Origin: Marinobacterium lutimaris
GTDB taxonomy: Bacteria; Pseudomonadota; Gammaproteobacteria; Pseudomonadales; Balneatricaceae
Direction: 5' to 3'
DNA length: 64,000 bases
Assembly: GCF_900108065.1 (NCBI RefSeq)
Contig: NZ_FNVQ01000005.1
Location: forward strand, 310,001-374,000
Numbering within the stretch: the first letter of the stretch is position 1; each line of letters begins with the position of its first letter. The translations under genes were made by a program, and so were the position numbers. Below, one piece after another: positions 36,603 to 44,708 of the stretch. A model generated the notes under the pieces. That model was given only the letters and a program-made list of their open reading frames with translations, ran no database searches and was not told where the DNA came from.

Positions 36603-36640
36603 GCTCCTAGCTGTAGCGTAGGAGCGATGCCCGTCGCGAT
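36603..36640. repeat. REP-like palindromic element between frmA and frmB
   Basis: GCTCCTA (36603-36609) faces TAGGAGC (36619-36625), and GTAGGAGCGATGCCC is followed directly by GTCGCGAT (to 36640). The same GTAGGAGCGAYGCCC core followed by GTCGCGAT occurs at 42323, which marks it as a dispersed intergenic repeat resembling Pseudomonas REP sequences. It sits between two co-oriented genes and may affect message stability. Confidence 0.65.
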
Positions 36641-36676
36641 AGTCCTATCTGTTCCCGCGACCTTGAGGAGACTCCC

Positions 36677-37534
36677 ATGTCCGAGTTATCCACAGCACCT
36701 GAACTGATCGCCAGCAACAAATGCTTCGGCGGTTGGCTCAAGCGTTACAAGCATCAGTCCGCCAGCACTGGCACCGAGATGGTGTTTGCGATCTACCTGC
36801 CGCCACAGGCGCAGAGCAAACCCGTACCGGTGCTCTACTGGCTGTCAGGCCTGACCTGCACCGACGAAAACTTCACCCAGAAGGCCGGCGCCCAGCGTCT
36901 CGCGGCCGAGCTGGGTATGGCGATTGTCTGCCCGGATACCAGCCCGCGTGGCACGGATCATCCCGGCGAGCACGACAGCTACGACTTCGGTTCCGCTGCC
37001 GGTTTCTACGTCAACGCCACTCAGGCACCCTGGGCCGAAAACTACCGCATGTACGACTATGTGGTGGATGAGCTGCCGACTCTGATCGAGGAGAACTTCC
37101 CGGTCACCGATCAGCGCTCCATCAGCGGCCACTCCATGGGCGGCCACGGCGCGCTGATCTGCGCACTGAAGAATCCGGGTCGTTACCAGTCCGTTTCCGC
37201 CTTCGCTCCGATCAGCAACCCGATCAACTGCCCCTGGGGTGAAAAAGCCCTGGGCGGTTACCTGGGTGATGATCGTGAAAGCTGGAAAGCCTGGGACAGC
37301 TGTGAACTGATCGCCACTGCCAGCGAGCGTCTGCCACTGCTGGTGGATCAGGGTGAAGCGGACAACTTCCTGTCCGAACAGCTAAAGCCTGAAGCACTGA
37401 AGCAGGCCTGTGAAGCGGCCGGTCATCCGCTGGAGCTGCGCATGCAGCCTGGCTACGACCACAGCTACTTCTTTATCGCCACCTTTATCGGCGATCACCT
37501 TGAGCACCACGCCAAGGCTCTCGGCCTGAAGTAA
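36677..37534 (+). CDS. frmB: S-formylglutathione hydrolase FrmB
   Basis: A 285-residue esterase-D-family serine hydrolase. The nucleophile elbow is SISGHSMGGHGALICAL; the catalytic Asp lies in LPLLVDQGEADNF and the His in GYDHSYFFIATFI. PVLYWLSGLTCTDENFTQKAGAQR is the unmistakable FrmB/YeiG N-terminal region. It cleaves S-formylglutathione to formate and glutathione, completing formaldehyde detoxification begun by FrmA upstream. GAGG lies just ahead of the ATG. A strong hairpin ends the unit. Confidence 0.97.
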   Translation: MSELSTAPELIASNKCFGGWLKRYKHQSASTGTEMVFAIYLPPQAQSKPVPVLYWLSGLTCTDENFTQKAGAQRLAAELGMAIVCPDTSPRGTDHPGEHDSYDFGSAAGFYVNATQAPWAENYRMYDYVVDELPTLIEENFPVTDQRSISGHSMGGHGALICALKNPGRYQSVSAFAPISNPINCPWGEKALGGYLGDDRESWKAWDSCELIATASERLPLLVDQGEADNFLSEQLKPEALKQACEAAGHPLELRMQPGYDHSYFFIATFIGDHLEHHAKALGLK

Positions 37535-37552
37535 GCAAGTAAGCGTAAACGC

Positions 37553-37581
37553 AAAAAGGGCGGGATATACCCGCCCTTTTT
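37553..37581. terminator. Bidirectional terminator between frmB and the peroxiredoxin gene
   Basis: GGGCGGG (37558-37564) pairs with CCCGCCC (37570-37576) around ATATA, with AAAAA before and TTTTT after, so the stem extends through the A/T tracts and works in both directions. Confidence 0.95.
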
Positions 37582-37598
37582 CTTGTTCGCTGGCCTGA

Positions 37599-38075
37599 TT
37601 AAAGCGCGGCGAGGATAGTCTCTGCGCTGCTCTTGTCGATGCCCTTGTCATCGATGTTCAGCAGTTCTACGGTACCGTCGTTGACGATCATCGCGTAGCG
37701 CTTACTGCGCACACCCAGGCCGCCAGCGGTCAGATCCAGCTCCAGCCCGGCCGCCTTGGCGAATGCGCCGTTACCGTCACCGGCCATGATGATCTCTTCG
37801 GCATTCTGAGCCTTGCCCCAGGCATCCATAACGAAAGCATCGTTAACCGCGGTGCAGATGATGCTGTCGACGCCCTTGGCCTTGATCTCGTCAGCCTTGA
37901 CCACGAAGCCCGGCAGATGTGTCATGGAGCAGCCCGGCGTGAACGCGCCCGGTACCGCAAACAGAACAACCTTTTTACCTGCAAACAGATCATCGGTGCT
38001 GAAAGACTCAGGGCCTTTTTCACCCATCACCTTGAATTCAACGGATGGAAGTTTGTCACCTACCTGAATAGCCAT
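37599..38075 (-). CDS. Peroxiredoxin (Prx5-like)
   Basis: A 158-residue thioredoxin-fold peroxiredoxin of the Prx5 group. The peroxidatic Cys is in PGAFTPGCSMTHLPGFV, with the conserved Thr and following VKADEIKAKGVDSI. RSKRYAMIVNDGTV carries the active-site Arg. Prx5-type enzymes reduce hydrogen peroxide and alkyl hydroperoxides using glutathione/glutaredoxin or thioredoxin. A long upstream frame to 38240 exists, but MAIQVGDKLPSVEF at 38075, with GGGAG eight bases before, is the family start. There is no C-terminal fused glutaredoxin domain. Confidence 0.94.
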   Translation of the reverse strand: MAIQVGDKLPSVEFKVMGEKGPESFSTDDLFAGKKVVLFAVPGAFTPGCSMTHLPGFVVKADEIKAKGVDSIICTAVNDAFVMDAWGKAQNAEEIIMAGDGNGAFAKAAGLELDLTAGGLGVRSKRYAMIVNDGTVELLNIDDKGIDKSSAETILAAL

Positions 38076-38185
38076 GCTTTTTCTCCCTGTGTACGGCAAA
38101 TTGTTGACTAATTCACTCGGGATCTTAGCACTCAGGGCTCGATGCTGTATATCGGGGAAGAAGTAGAGCGGAGGAAAACAGAAAC

Positions 38186-38599
38186 TCAGCTTTCGGAGGC
38201 AGGGTCCTGCCAGGAGATGGTGACATCGCGAACACCCCACTCCAGTGCGGCCTCCACGTTTTCACCCATGTAGATATCGATCTTGCGCGACCAGCGCTTG
38301 TTCATCTTGTCCATCACCACGTAAAGGCCCTTGAGCCCCTCGATCCTCACCTTGGTACCGTAGGTGAGACCGTCGCGCAGCAGGTCACGGGAGACTGCCA
38401 CCACCTTCATGCCCGGGCGAAGTTCATCTCCCCAGGCGGCAATAGCCGGTTGCTCATTCGTCTGTTCAGCAACAGAGTTGTAGGCCGAGGCTTTAACCTG
38501 CAGGACCTGACTGCTCTCTGAGCTGTAGGCGAGCGATGGGGTCAGCAGCCACGTCAGTGACACTGCACAAGCCAGCCTAATGAGAACCGAATGTTTGAT
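38186..38599 (-). CDS. Secreted 3D-domain protein with an apparent ATC start
   Basis: The recognisable part is a 3D (Asp-Asp-Asp) domain: VKASAYNSVAEQTNEQPAIA, VAVSRDLL, GTKVRIEGL, YVVMDKMN and KIDIYMG, the double-psi barrel seen in MltA and in Gram-positive Rpf-like proteins, implying a peptidoglycan or cell-wall role. The first standard codon in frame is GTG at 38563, which cuts a signal peptide in half. Reading upstream gives IKHSVLIRLACAVSLTWLLT ending at PSLAYS, a textbook signal peptide. GGAG lies exactly seven bases before its first codon, ATC at 38599. No ATG, GTG or TTG exists between there and the upstream stop. I therefore place the start at ATC. Total 138 residues. Confidence 0.65.
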   Translation of the reverse strand: MKHSVLIRLACAVSLTWLLTPSLAYSSESSQVLQVKASAYNSVAEQTNEQPAIAAWGDELRPGMKVVAVSRDLLRDGLTYGTKVRIEGLKGLYVVMDKMNKRWSRKIDIYMGENVEAALEWGVRDVTISWQDPASES

Positions 38600-38760
38600 A
38601 ACCTGTCTCCAGGGCGAACGATTGATTGGTCAAATGATACCCAATAGTGATAGCCCTGATCAATCTCAGAATTTCGCTCTTTTTAGTATCTATTAACAAC
38701 ATTTACCGTGACTAATAGCGAAAATCGGTTTATACAGAGCGCCCCTGACGGAGACTCCCT

Positions 38761-39408
38761 ATGACCAGCATCCTCACCGCCGCCACCGAATCGGTATTTG
38801 ACCGCATCGCCGATGCGCTGGTCGATCACGGCTATATTCTGCTGGATGACGGCCCGGACGCTGCCATTACCCAGGCACTCTTCGAGCGCACCCAGGAGCT
38901 GAGCCACGCTTTCCGTCGTGCCGGCGTCGGCCGGGAACAGGATCAGCACCTCAACAGCCAGATCCGCCAGGATGAGATTCACTGGCTAAACCAGGGCGAT
39001 GCCAGCGAAGCCGCTTACCTGGAATGGATGGAGACACTGCGCGAGGCGATCAACCGCCGCCTCTTCATGGGGCTGTTCGACTATGAATGCCACTTCGCTC
39101 ACTACGCCCCGGGGGCTTTCTACAAGCGTCACCTGGATGCGTTTCGTGGCCAGACCAACCGGGTGCTGACCACGGTCTATTACCTAAACGAAGAGTGGAA
39201 AAAAGAGGATGGTGGCGAGCTGCTGATCTACGCCGAGAGCGGCGATGAGCCGATTGAGCGGGTAGCACCGCAGGCAGGTACGCTGGTGATCTTCCTCAGC
39301 GACCGCTTCCCCCATGAAGTGCTGCCGGCCAAGGCTGATCGCTACAGCATCGCCGGCTGGTTCCGCGTCAACGCTAGCCTTGGCAACCAGATCGATCCGC
39401 CACGCTGA
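38761..39408 (+). CDS. 2OG-Fe(II) oxygenase (prolyl 4-hydroxylase type)
   Basis: A 215-residue double-stranded beta-helix dioxygenase. The iron-binding triad is HxD in FYKRHLDAF and the distal His in SDRFPHEVLPA; the 2-oxoglutarate-binding Arg is in RYSIAGWFRVN. VLTTVYYLNEEW and DGGELLIYAE are the usual P4Hc strands. It oxidises an unknown substrate, possibly a protein side chain, using 2-oxoglutarate and oxygen. There is no signal peptide. GGAG lies eight bases upstream of the ATG. It appears to be a single-gene unit, convergent with the cytochrome c' gene, 19 bases apart. Confidence 0.9.
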   Translation: MTSILTAATESVFDRIADALVDHGYILLDDGPDAAITQALFERTQELSHAFRRAGVGREQDQHLNSQIRQDEIHWLNQGDASEAAYLEWMETLREAINRRLFMGLFDYECHFAHYAPGAFYKRHLDAFRGQTNRVLTTVYYLNEEWKKEDGGELLIYAESGDEPIERVAPQAGTLVIFLSDRFPHEVLPAKADRYSIAGWFRVNASLGNQIDPPR

Positions 39409-39427
39409 TCAATCCCTGCCACGGCGT

Positions 39428-39901
39428 TTAATCTCTACCCCGATACTCTTCGTGGCAGTTCTTGCAGCTTCCCGCCAGCTGAGCCAAAACTGGACGCAGC
39501 TCCTCGCGATCCTTACCCGACGCCACCGCCTGCGCCAACGTATCAGCGTTGGCCACCATACGCTGCATCAGCTTGTCGAAGTTGGCCTGCTGATACCAGT
39601 ACTCCTCCTTGAGACGCGTATCCATGCCATCGCTTCGACCGGTACCCTCGATAAAGCCTTCCGCCACCATATTGGCCAGCACCGCCACGCGCTCCGCACC
39701 CTGCGCAAAGGCCTCGGCATCAAACGGCTTGCGGCCCTGGATCATCGCGCCCATGGGGCCGAAGTTCCAGCCCATGGCCCGGAACACACCCTGGCGAAAC
39801 TCCACCGCATCCTCCGGTGAAGCGGCGTGCAACAGCGGTGAGGCAGAGCTCAGCAACAGGGCAACAGCCAACATCGGCTTATTTATCAACGACTTTTTCA
39901 T
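39428..39901 (-). CDS. Cytochrome c'
   Basis: A 157-residue periplasmic protein with signal peptide (MKKSLINKPMLAVALLLSSA, ending LHAASPE). The mature four-helix bundle ends in the heme-binding CKNCHEEYRGRD, the C-terminal CxxCH placement that defines cytochrome c'. VEFRQGVFRAMGWNFGPM is the first helix. Cytochromes c' bind NO and CO and can protect against nitrosative stress. The frame is open to 39991, but the ATG at 39901 provides the export signal. It lies near frmA/frmB, which can also deal with nitrosated glutathione, though no shared regulation is visible. Confidence 0.93.
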   Translation of the reverse strand: MKKSLINKPMLAVALLLSSASPLLHAASPEDAVEFRQGVFRAMGWNFGPMGAMIQGRKPFDAEAFAQGAERVAVLANMVAEGFIEGTGRSDGMDTRLKEEYWYQQANFDKLMQRMVANADTLAQAVASGKDREELRPVLAQLAGSCKNCHEEYRGRD

Positions 39902-40016
39902 CACAAGTTTCCCAGCAGAACAAATGCCGAAAACCTTAACATAAACTGAACAACCCTTGGGGACGAACTGGTTCCATTTCTGCGGCAGCACAGTTGTCTA
40001 AAACAGATCATCGCTC

Positions 40017-40025
40017 TGCTATACT
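40017..40025 (+). promoter_or_regulatory. Extended -10 promoter candidate for dbpA
   Basis: TGC followed by TATACT (40020-40025) is a good extended -10; TTGTCT at 39994 is a -35-like hexamer but 20 bases away. The distance to the GTG start of dbpA is 45 bases. Confidence 0.45.
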
Positions 40026-40069
40026 GGCGACTTTCTATCCCGACCACTCCATCCCCTACGGACCCGCCC

Positions 40070-41449
40070 GTGACCGATACCCGTTTCAGCAGCCTCAAAC
40101 TGCCCCAGGCGCAGCTCAACAACCTTGCCAGCATCGGCTACGCCGAGATGACACCGATCCAGGCCCTGAGCCTGCCCGTCGCCCTCAGCGGCCACGATCT
40201 GATCGCCCAGGCGAAAACCGGCAGCGGCAAAACCGCCGCCTTCGGCATCGGCCTGCTGAACAAGCTCAAACCCCGGCTGTTCGCGGTACAGGGGCTGGTG
40301 CTCTGCCCCACCCGGGAGCTGGCGACCCAGGTAGCCAAGGAGCTGCGTCGACTGGCGCGTTACCAGGAAAACATCAAGATCATCACGCTCTGCGGCGGTA
40401 CGCCGATCGGGCCGCAGATCGGCTCCCTGGAGCACGGTGCACACGTCGTTGTAGGTACGCCGGGCCGTATCAAGGATCACCTGCGCAAGCGCACGCTGAC
40501 CCTGGATAAGGTAGACACCCTGGTGCTGGATGAAGCGGACCGGATGCTCGACATGGGCTTTGCCGAGGATATCGGCGCCATCATCGAGACCACACCGGCA
40601 AGCCGCCAGACGTTGCTGTTTTCCGCCACTTATCCGAAGGATATCGAGCAGCTTTCCGCCAGCTATCAGCGTAACCCTGAGCGCGTGACCGCGCCGGACA
40701 AGGAAGCACCGGCCGATATCGCCCAGCGCGCCTACCTCTGCGACGAGCCGCAGAAAGCCGACACGCTGATCGCACTGCTGCAGCAGCAACAGCCGGATGC
40801 GGCGGTGATCTTCTGTAACACCCGCGCCCGCTGCGAAGAGTACGCCCAGGCGGTGAAGAGCGCCGGATTTTCCGTCGGCGTTCTGCATGGCGATATGGAA
40901 CAGCGCGAGCGCGACCAGCGCATCACCCTGTTCAGCAACCGCAGCCTGACCCTGCTGGTCGCCACCGATGTGGCCGCCCGCGGTCTGGATATCGATGCGG
41001 TGGACCTGGTGGTCAACGTGGATCTGCCGCGCGAAGCCGCGGTTTACACCCACCGTATCGGCCGTACCGGACGCGCCGGTCGCAGCGGCACCGCGCTGAG
41101 CCTGGTTGGCCCGAAAGAGACACTCAAGCTCGAACGCATCAACAGCGAGCAGCACAAGCCCATCGAGGTAATCGAGCAACTGCCGACACCGGACTTCGGC
41201 GCCAAGCCACCGCGCGCGCCCATGCGCACCCTGGCGATCGCCGGCGGTCGCAAGCACAAGCTGCGCCCGGGGGATATCGTCGGCACCCTGACCGCCGGCG
41301 GCGAGCTTAGCGGGGATGATATCGGCAATATCGAGGTGCACGACTTCGTCACCTACGTGGCAGTGAAACGGGAACATGCCGAAACCGCACTGGAAAAGAT
41401 CAAGTCACGCACTATTAAGGGCAAGTCGTTCCGCGTGCGTAAACTCTGA
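40070..41449 (+). CDS. dbpA: ATP-dependent RNA helicase DbpA
   Basis: A 459-residue DEAD-box helicase. Q motif TPIQALSLPVA, Walker A AQAKTGSGKTAAFG, PTRELATQV, GTPGRIKDH, VLDEADRMLDMGF, FSATYP, and HRIGRTGRAGRSG in domain 2. The C-terminal RNA-binding domain (RTLAIAGGRKHKLRPGDIVG with NIEVHDFVTYVAV) is specific to DbpA, which recognises hairpin 92 of 23S rRNA during 50S assembly. The start is GTG at 40070 (MTDTRFSSLKLPQAQLNNLA), the family N terminus. A terminator follows. Confidence 0.96.
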   Translation: MTDTRFSSLKLPQAQLNNLASIGYAEMTPIQALSLPVALSGHDLIAQAKTGSGKTAAFGIGLLNKLKPRLFAVQGLVLCPTRELATQVAKELRRLARYQENIKIITLCGGTPIGPQIGSLEHGAHVVVGTPGRIKDHLRKRTLTLDKVDTLVLDEADRMLDMGFAEDIGAIIETTPASRQTLLFSATYPKDIEQLSASYQRNPERVTAPDKEAPADIAQRAYLCDEPQKADTLIALLQQQQPDAAVIFCNTRARCEEYAQAVKSAGFSVGVLHGDMEQRERDQRITLFSNRSLTLLVATDVAARGLDIDAVDLVVNVDLPREAAVYTHRIGRTGRAGRSGTALSLVGPKETLKLERINSEQHKPIEVIEQLPTPDFGAKPPRAPMRTLAIAGGRKHKLRPGDIVGTLTAGGELSGDDIGNIEVHDFVTYVAVKREHAETALEKIKSRTIKGKSFRVRKL

Positions 41450-41508
41450 GATCCGAATTCCGGCTGAACCCGCGCCGAGAACCGGCGTCTGACATAGCAG
41501 AAACACCC

Positions 41509-41535
41509 AAAAGGTCTGATTTATCAGGCCTTTTT
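41509..41535 (+). terminator. Rho-independent terminator of dbpA
   Basis: AAAAGGTCTGAT pairs with ATCAGGCCTTTT through one T-G pair around a two-base loop, followed by a T tract. Confidence 0.88.
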
Positions 41536-41580
41536 CGTTAGTGCCCCTCGGTTATCAGAAAACGTGAACAAGGAGGATCC

Positions 41581-42234
41581 ATGTCTACGATCTTTATCAT
41601 TGGCGCCACCGGCGGTGTCGGTCATCGCCTCACCCCCAAGCTGATTGACGCGAGCTACAAGGTCACCGGCCTGCATCGCAAGCCTGAGCAGGCCGAGGTG
41701 CTGCGCGAATCCGGCGTGACACCGGTACAGGGCGACTTTATCGATATGAGCGCCGACGATCTGGCCAATGCGATGAGCGGCGCCGATATCGTCGTGTTTT
41801 CGGCAGGCGCCGCCGGCAGCGGCATGGACCGTGCCACCGCCATCGACGGCGAGGGACCGGCCAAGGTGATGCAGGCGATGAAGCAGCAGGATATCCGCCG
41901 CTTCTATCTGGTCAGCGCCTTCCCCGAAGCCGGGCGCGGCAAGGAGCCCAAGCCGGGCTTTGAACACTATATGAAGATGAAAAAACAGGCGGACACCGAT
42001 GTGGTCGCCTCGGACCTCGACTGGGTGATCCTGCGACCTGGAACCCTGTTACATGAAGAGAGCGACGGCAAGGTCAATGCGGGACTGGCGATCCCCTACG
42101 GCACAGTAAAACGCGGCAACGTAGCGGCGTTTCTGGCCGAGCTGATTGAAACGCCGGCGATCAATCGCGAGATCATCGAACTGACCGATGGTGAGACCTC
42201 TGTATTGGAGGCGGTGTCGGGACTGGTGCGCTGA
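41581..42234 (+). CDS. NAD(P)-binding Rossmann-fold protein (SDR a5/NmrA-like)
   Basis: A 217-residue atypical short-chain dehydrogenase family protein. The nucleotide-binding motif is at the N terminus (IFIIGATGGVGHRLTPKL), followed by VQGDFIDMSADDL, IVVFSAGAAG, and LDWVILRPGTLLHEE. No complete YxxxK catalytic pair of classical SDRs is visible, typical for the NAD(P)H-binding/biliverdin-reductase-B-like group (YwnB, YhfK). Substrate unknown; it may be a sensor or a general reductase. AAGGAGG stands just upstream of the ATG. It is separated from dbpA by a terminator and from srkA by a repeat-rich gap. Confidence 0.88.
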   Translation: MSTIFIIGATGGVGHRLTPKLIDASYKVTGLHRKPEQAEVLRESGVTPVQGDFIDMSADDLANAMSGADIVVFSAGAAGSGMDRATAIDGEGPAKVMQAMKQQDIRRFYLVSAFPEAGRGKEPKPGFEHYMKMKKQADTDVVASDLDWVILRPGTLLHEESDGKVNAGLAIPYGTVKRGNVAAFLAELIETPAINREIIELTDGETSVLEAVSGLVR

Positions 42235-42261
42235 ACGCTTCTTCCACAATCAGAAACAGCC

Positions 42262-42411
42262 CGTGCCGGATTCAATCGGCACGGGGGCGTGTCTCCAGAT
42301 GGCACCCTGGCGGTTATTTCGCGTAGGAGCGACGCCCTCGTCGCGATTAACCACCGTGGTTTTGAATCACTGCTGTGCCAGCTTCAATCGGCACGAGGGC
42401 GTACCTCCTAC
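42262..42411. repeat. Cluster of three REP-like sequences in mixed orientation
   Basis: GTAGGAGCGACGCCCTCG (from 42323, direct, then TCGCGATTAA) is followed by an inverted relative whose complement begins GTAGGAGGTACGCCCTCG and continues TGCCGATTGAAGC (42383-42411). A third copy, complement GGAGACACGCCCCCGTGCC then GATTGAATC, lies at 42262-42297. The direct/inverted pair is the layout of a REPIN. The cluster fills the gap between the convergent SDR and srkA genes. No REP-associated transposase (RAYT) gene is in the window. Confidence 0.7.
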
Positions 42412-42422
42412 AAGAGTTCCTG

Positions 42423-43415
42423 CTACAGCAATTCCAGCGGCGCCTCGCGCAGCTTGGCAAACTGCTCGCGCAGCTGCAGCAGGTGCTCGCCCCAGTAACG
42501 CTCGGTATTGAACCAGGAGAAGTTGTGGGGAAAGGCCGGGTCGTCCCAGCGGCGGCCCAGCCAGGCGCTGTAGTGCAGCATCCGCAGCGTCCTCAGCGCC
42601 TCCACCAGGTGCAGCTCACGGGGATCAAAGTCGGCGAATTCGTTATAGCCCTCGACCACCTCGTTTAGCTGTAACTGCAGCTCGTTACGGTCATCCCCGG
42701 TGAGCAGCATCCACAGATCCTGGATCGCCGGCGCCATGCGGGCATCGTCGAAATCGACAAAGTTCGGCGTATCGTCACGCCAGAGGATATTGCCACCGTG
42801 GCAGTCGCCATGGGCCCGGATCAGCTTTACCTGCCCTGCCCGGTGGAAGGCAGACTCCACCTCGTTCAACAGGTCCCGCGTCAAGCTGGTGTAGGCCTCC
42901 TTCAGCGTTGCCGGGATGAAGGATTCCCCAATCAGCTCAACGCTGTCGTAACCGTAGCTTTTAATCGTCAGCGCCGGTCGGTGCTGAAAATCCCGCGCGG
43001 CGCCAACCAGGTGAATGCGGCCCAACGTCTGTCCCAGGCGATAGAGATGATCAGGGTCCGACAGTTCCGGCGCGCGCCCGCCGCGGCGGGGATAAAGCGA
43101 AAACCGATAATCGCCGAAGCGAAACAGGCTCTCACCGTTGTCATCGCGTAGCGGCGCCACCACCGGCAGTTCCTGCTCCACCATCTCGAAGCAGAACTCA
43201 TGTTCCTCGCGGATCTGCTCATCGCTCCAGCGCGCCGGGCGATAGAACTTGGCGATCAGCGGCTCCGCCTCATCGATACCCACCTGGTACACCCGGTTCT
43301 CATAGCTGTTCAACGCGAGGATACGGCCATCGCTGAGATAACCGCGCGACTCCACCGCATCGATCACCGTGTCCGGCATTAGCTGGTAAAAAGGCTGGCT
43401 GAGATTGTCTGTCAT
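42423..43415 (-). CDS. srkA: Stress response kinase SrkA (YihE)
   Basis: A 330-residue protein of the aminoglycoside-phosphotransferase kinase fold, the same size as E. coli SrkA/YihE (328). The catalytic loop is IRAHGDCHGGNILWRDD and the metal-binding segment NFVDFDDARMAPAIQDLWML; the N lobe contains VYQVGIDEAEPLIAKFYRP with the ATP-binding Lys. SrkA phosphorylates serine/threonine and counteracts MazEF-linked programmed death and oxidative damage in E. coli. In E. coli it is followed by dsbA; here no dsbA is adjacent. The start ATG is at 43415. Confidence 0.94.
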   Translation of the reverse strand: MTDNLSQPFYQLMPDTVIDAVESRGYLSDGRILALNSYENRVYQVGIDEAEPLIAKFYRPARWSDEQIREEHEFCFEMVEQELPVVAPLRDDNGESLFRFGDYRFSLYPRRGGRAPELSDPDHLYRLGQTLGRIHLVGAARDFQHRPALTIKSYGYDSVELIGESFIPATLKEAYTSLTRDLLNEVESAFHRAGQVKLIRAHGDCHGGNILWRDDTPNFVDFDDARMAPAIQDLWMLLTGDDRNELQLQLNEVVEGYNEFADFDPRELHLVEALRTLRMLHYSAWLGRRWDDPAFPHNFSWFNTERYWGEHLLQLREQFAKLREAPLELL

Positions 43416-43729
43416 AGGGCACCGCTATCAGGTTTCAGCGGGCATTGTAGCCCCTGGTGCCATAACTGGGCGAGTGATCGCTGACATCGCCACACCTTCA
43501 AATCTTCGCGTCCAGCACCACCGCCGAAAACGCCACCTGCCGATGCCAATACGCGGCTTATCGCCTACGCTTTCTGACACTGGGAACTGAATATTTTATA
43601 AACAGTGGTCAAAACGGTTGTACTTGGCGCAAATAGGCAGGTTATAACCGGAGATAGACAGATGCAGACCCGGTAAATCGTATTTCCTTAGACTCTTACC
43701 AGTTCCGATAAGCCTTTCAGGAGATCTAC
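43416..43729. other. 314-base intergenic region between srkA and the first TRAP operon
   Basis: No gene is supported. The half nearest the TRAP gene is AT-richer (ATATTTTATAAACA near 43590) and probably holds its promoter. I found no convincing sigma-54 element and no clean -35/-10 pair. AGGAG at 43718 is the ribosome binding site of dctP. Confidence 0.5.
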
Positions 43730-44704
43730 ATGTCGAGCGCATACAAGATTCTGGCTGCCGCATCACTTGGCGTTTCAATGCTGGGTAACGCCGCCACTCT
43801 GGACTTTTCCAACGAGTACAATGACAAATCGATCCACGCACAGGGCGATGCCTACTTCATTGAGCAGGTCAAAGAACTGACCGGCGGCAGCGTCGATATC
43901 GCGCTCCACACCAGCGGCTCCCTGGGCTTCAAGTCTGCCGACCACTTCTATGCGGTGGCCGACAACGCGGTACAGATTGCCGATACCCTGGCCGGCACCA
44001 TCGGCGGTATCGACCCGATTTTCCTGCTCTCCTCCCTGCCTTTTGTCGCCGACAGCGTCGATGAAGCACAGAAGCTTTACGAGATCGCCCGCCCGCAGTA
44101 TGCGAAGGTGTTTGAAGATAACGATCAGATTCTTCTCTACGCCTCCCCCTGGCCGGCCAGCGGTATCTGGTCAGAAGAGATGGTCAACTCCACCGATGCG
44201 CTGACCAACCTGAAGATCCGTACCTACGACAAGAACGGCACCATCGCATTCAAGGAAGCGGGCGCCGCACCGGTGCTGCTCTCCTGGGCTGATGTGGTCC
44301 CGCAGCTCTCCACCGGCGGTATCTCCGCGGTACTGACCTCGGCCGAATCCGGCGCCAACGGCAGCTTCTGGGAACACCTGAACCACTACACCGAAATCCG
44401 CTACGCGGTGCCGCTGAATATGGTGCATATGAACCGCAACGCCTTTGAGGATCTCTCCGACGAGGAACAGGCAGCGATCCTGGAAGCGGCTAAACGCACC
44501 GATGAACATAACTGGGAAACCGTGCGCTCACGCCTTGAAGAAAACTATGCCGAGCTGAAAAGCCACGACGTCAACATCTACACCGATGTAGACCCGGGCA
44601 TGGCCGCCACACTGAAAGCCGCAGCAGAACCGGCGGTGAAGGAATGGCTGGAAAACACCGGCAGCACCGGCCAGGAGATTCTCGACGCGCTGAAGGCGGA
44701 ATAA
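43730..44704 (+). CDS. TRAP transporter substrate-binding protein (DctP family), first system
   Basis: A 324-residue periplasmic binding protein. A signal peptide (MSSAYKILAAASLGVSMLGN, cut after NAA) is followed by the DctP fold: YFIEQVKELTGGSVDIALHTSGSLG, the carboxylate-binding Arg strand LTNLKIRTYDKNG, and LNMVHMNRNAFEDLSDEEQAAIL. TRAP systems import organic acids such as C4-dicarboxylates, sialic acid or ectoine with Na+. The ligand is not deducible beyond a probable carboxylate. It is the first gene of a dctP-dctQ-dctM operon, with the small permease gene four bases after its stop. Confidence 0.92.
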   Translation: MSSAYKILAAASLGVSMLGNAATLDFSNEYNDKSIHAQGDAYFIEQVKELTGGSVDIALHTSGSLGFKSADHFYAVADNAVQIADTLAGTIGGIDPIFLLSSLPFVADSVDEAQKLYEIARPQYAKVFEDNDQILLYASPWPASGIWSEEMVNSTDALTNLKIRTYDKNGTIAFKEAGAAPVLLSWADVVPQLSTGGISAVLTSAESGANGSFWEHLNHYTEIRYAVPLNMVHMNRNAFEDLSDEEQAAILEAAKRTDEHNWETVRSRLEENYAELKSHDVNIYTDVDPGMAATLKAAAEPAVKEWLENTGSTGQEILDALKAE

Positions 44705-44708
44705 GCCG

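Noticed and set aside
39428-39991. A longer cytochrome c' starting at 39991
   Set aside because: That start adds 30 residues before a standard signal peptide and has no homology support; the ATG at 39901 is preferred.
42262-42411. A CRISPR array in the repeat-rich gap before srkA
   Set aside because: Units are inverted relative to each other, imperfect and irregularly spaced, with no cas genes; they are REP-like.
43416-43729. A sigma-54 promoter before the first TRAP operon (TTGGCGC near 43625)
   Set aside because: The GG-to-GC distance is nine, not ten, and the -12 element is absent.
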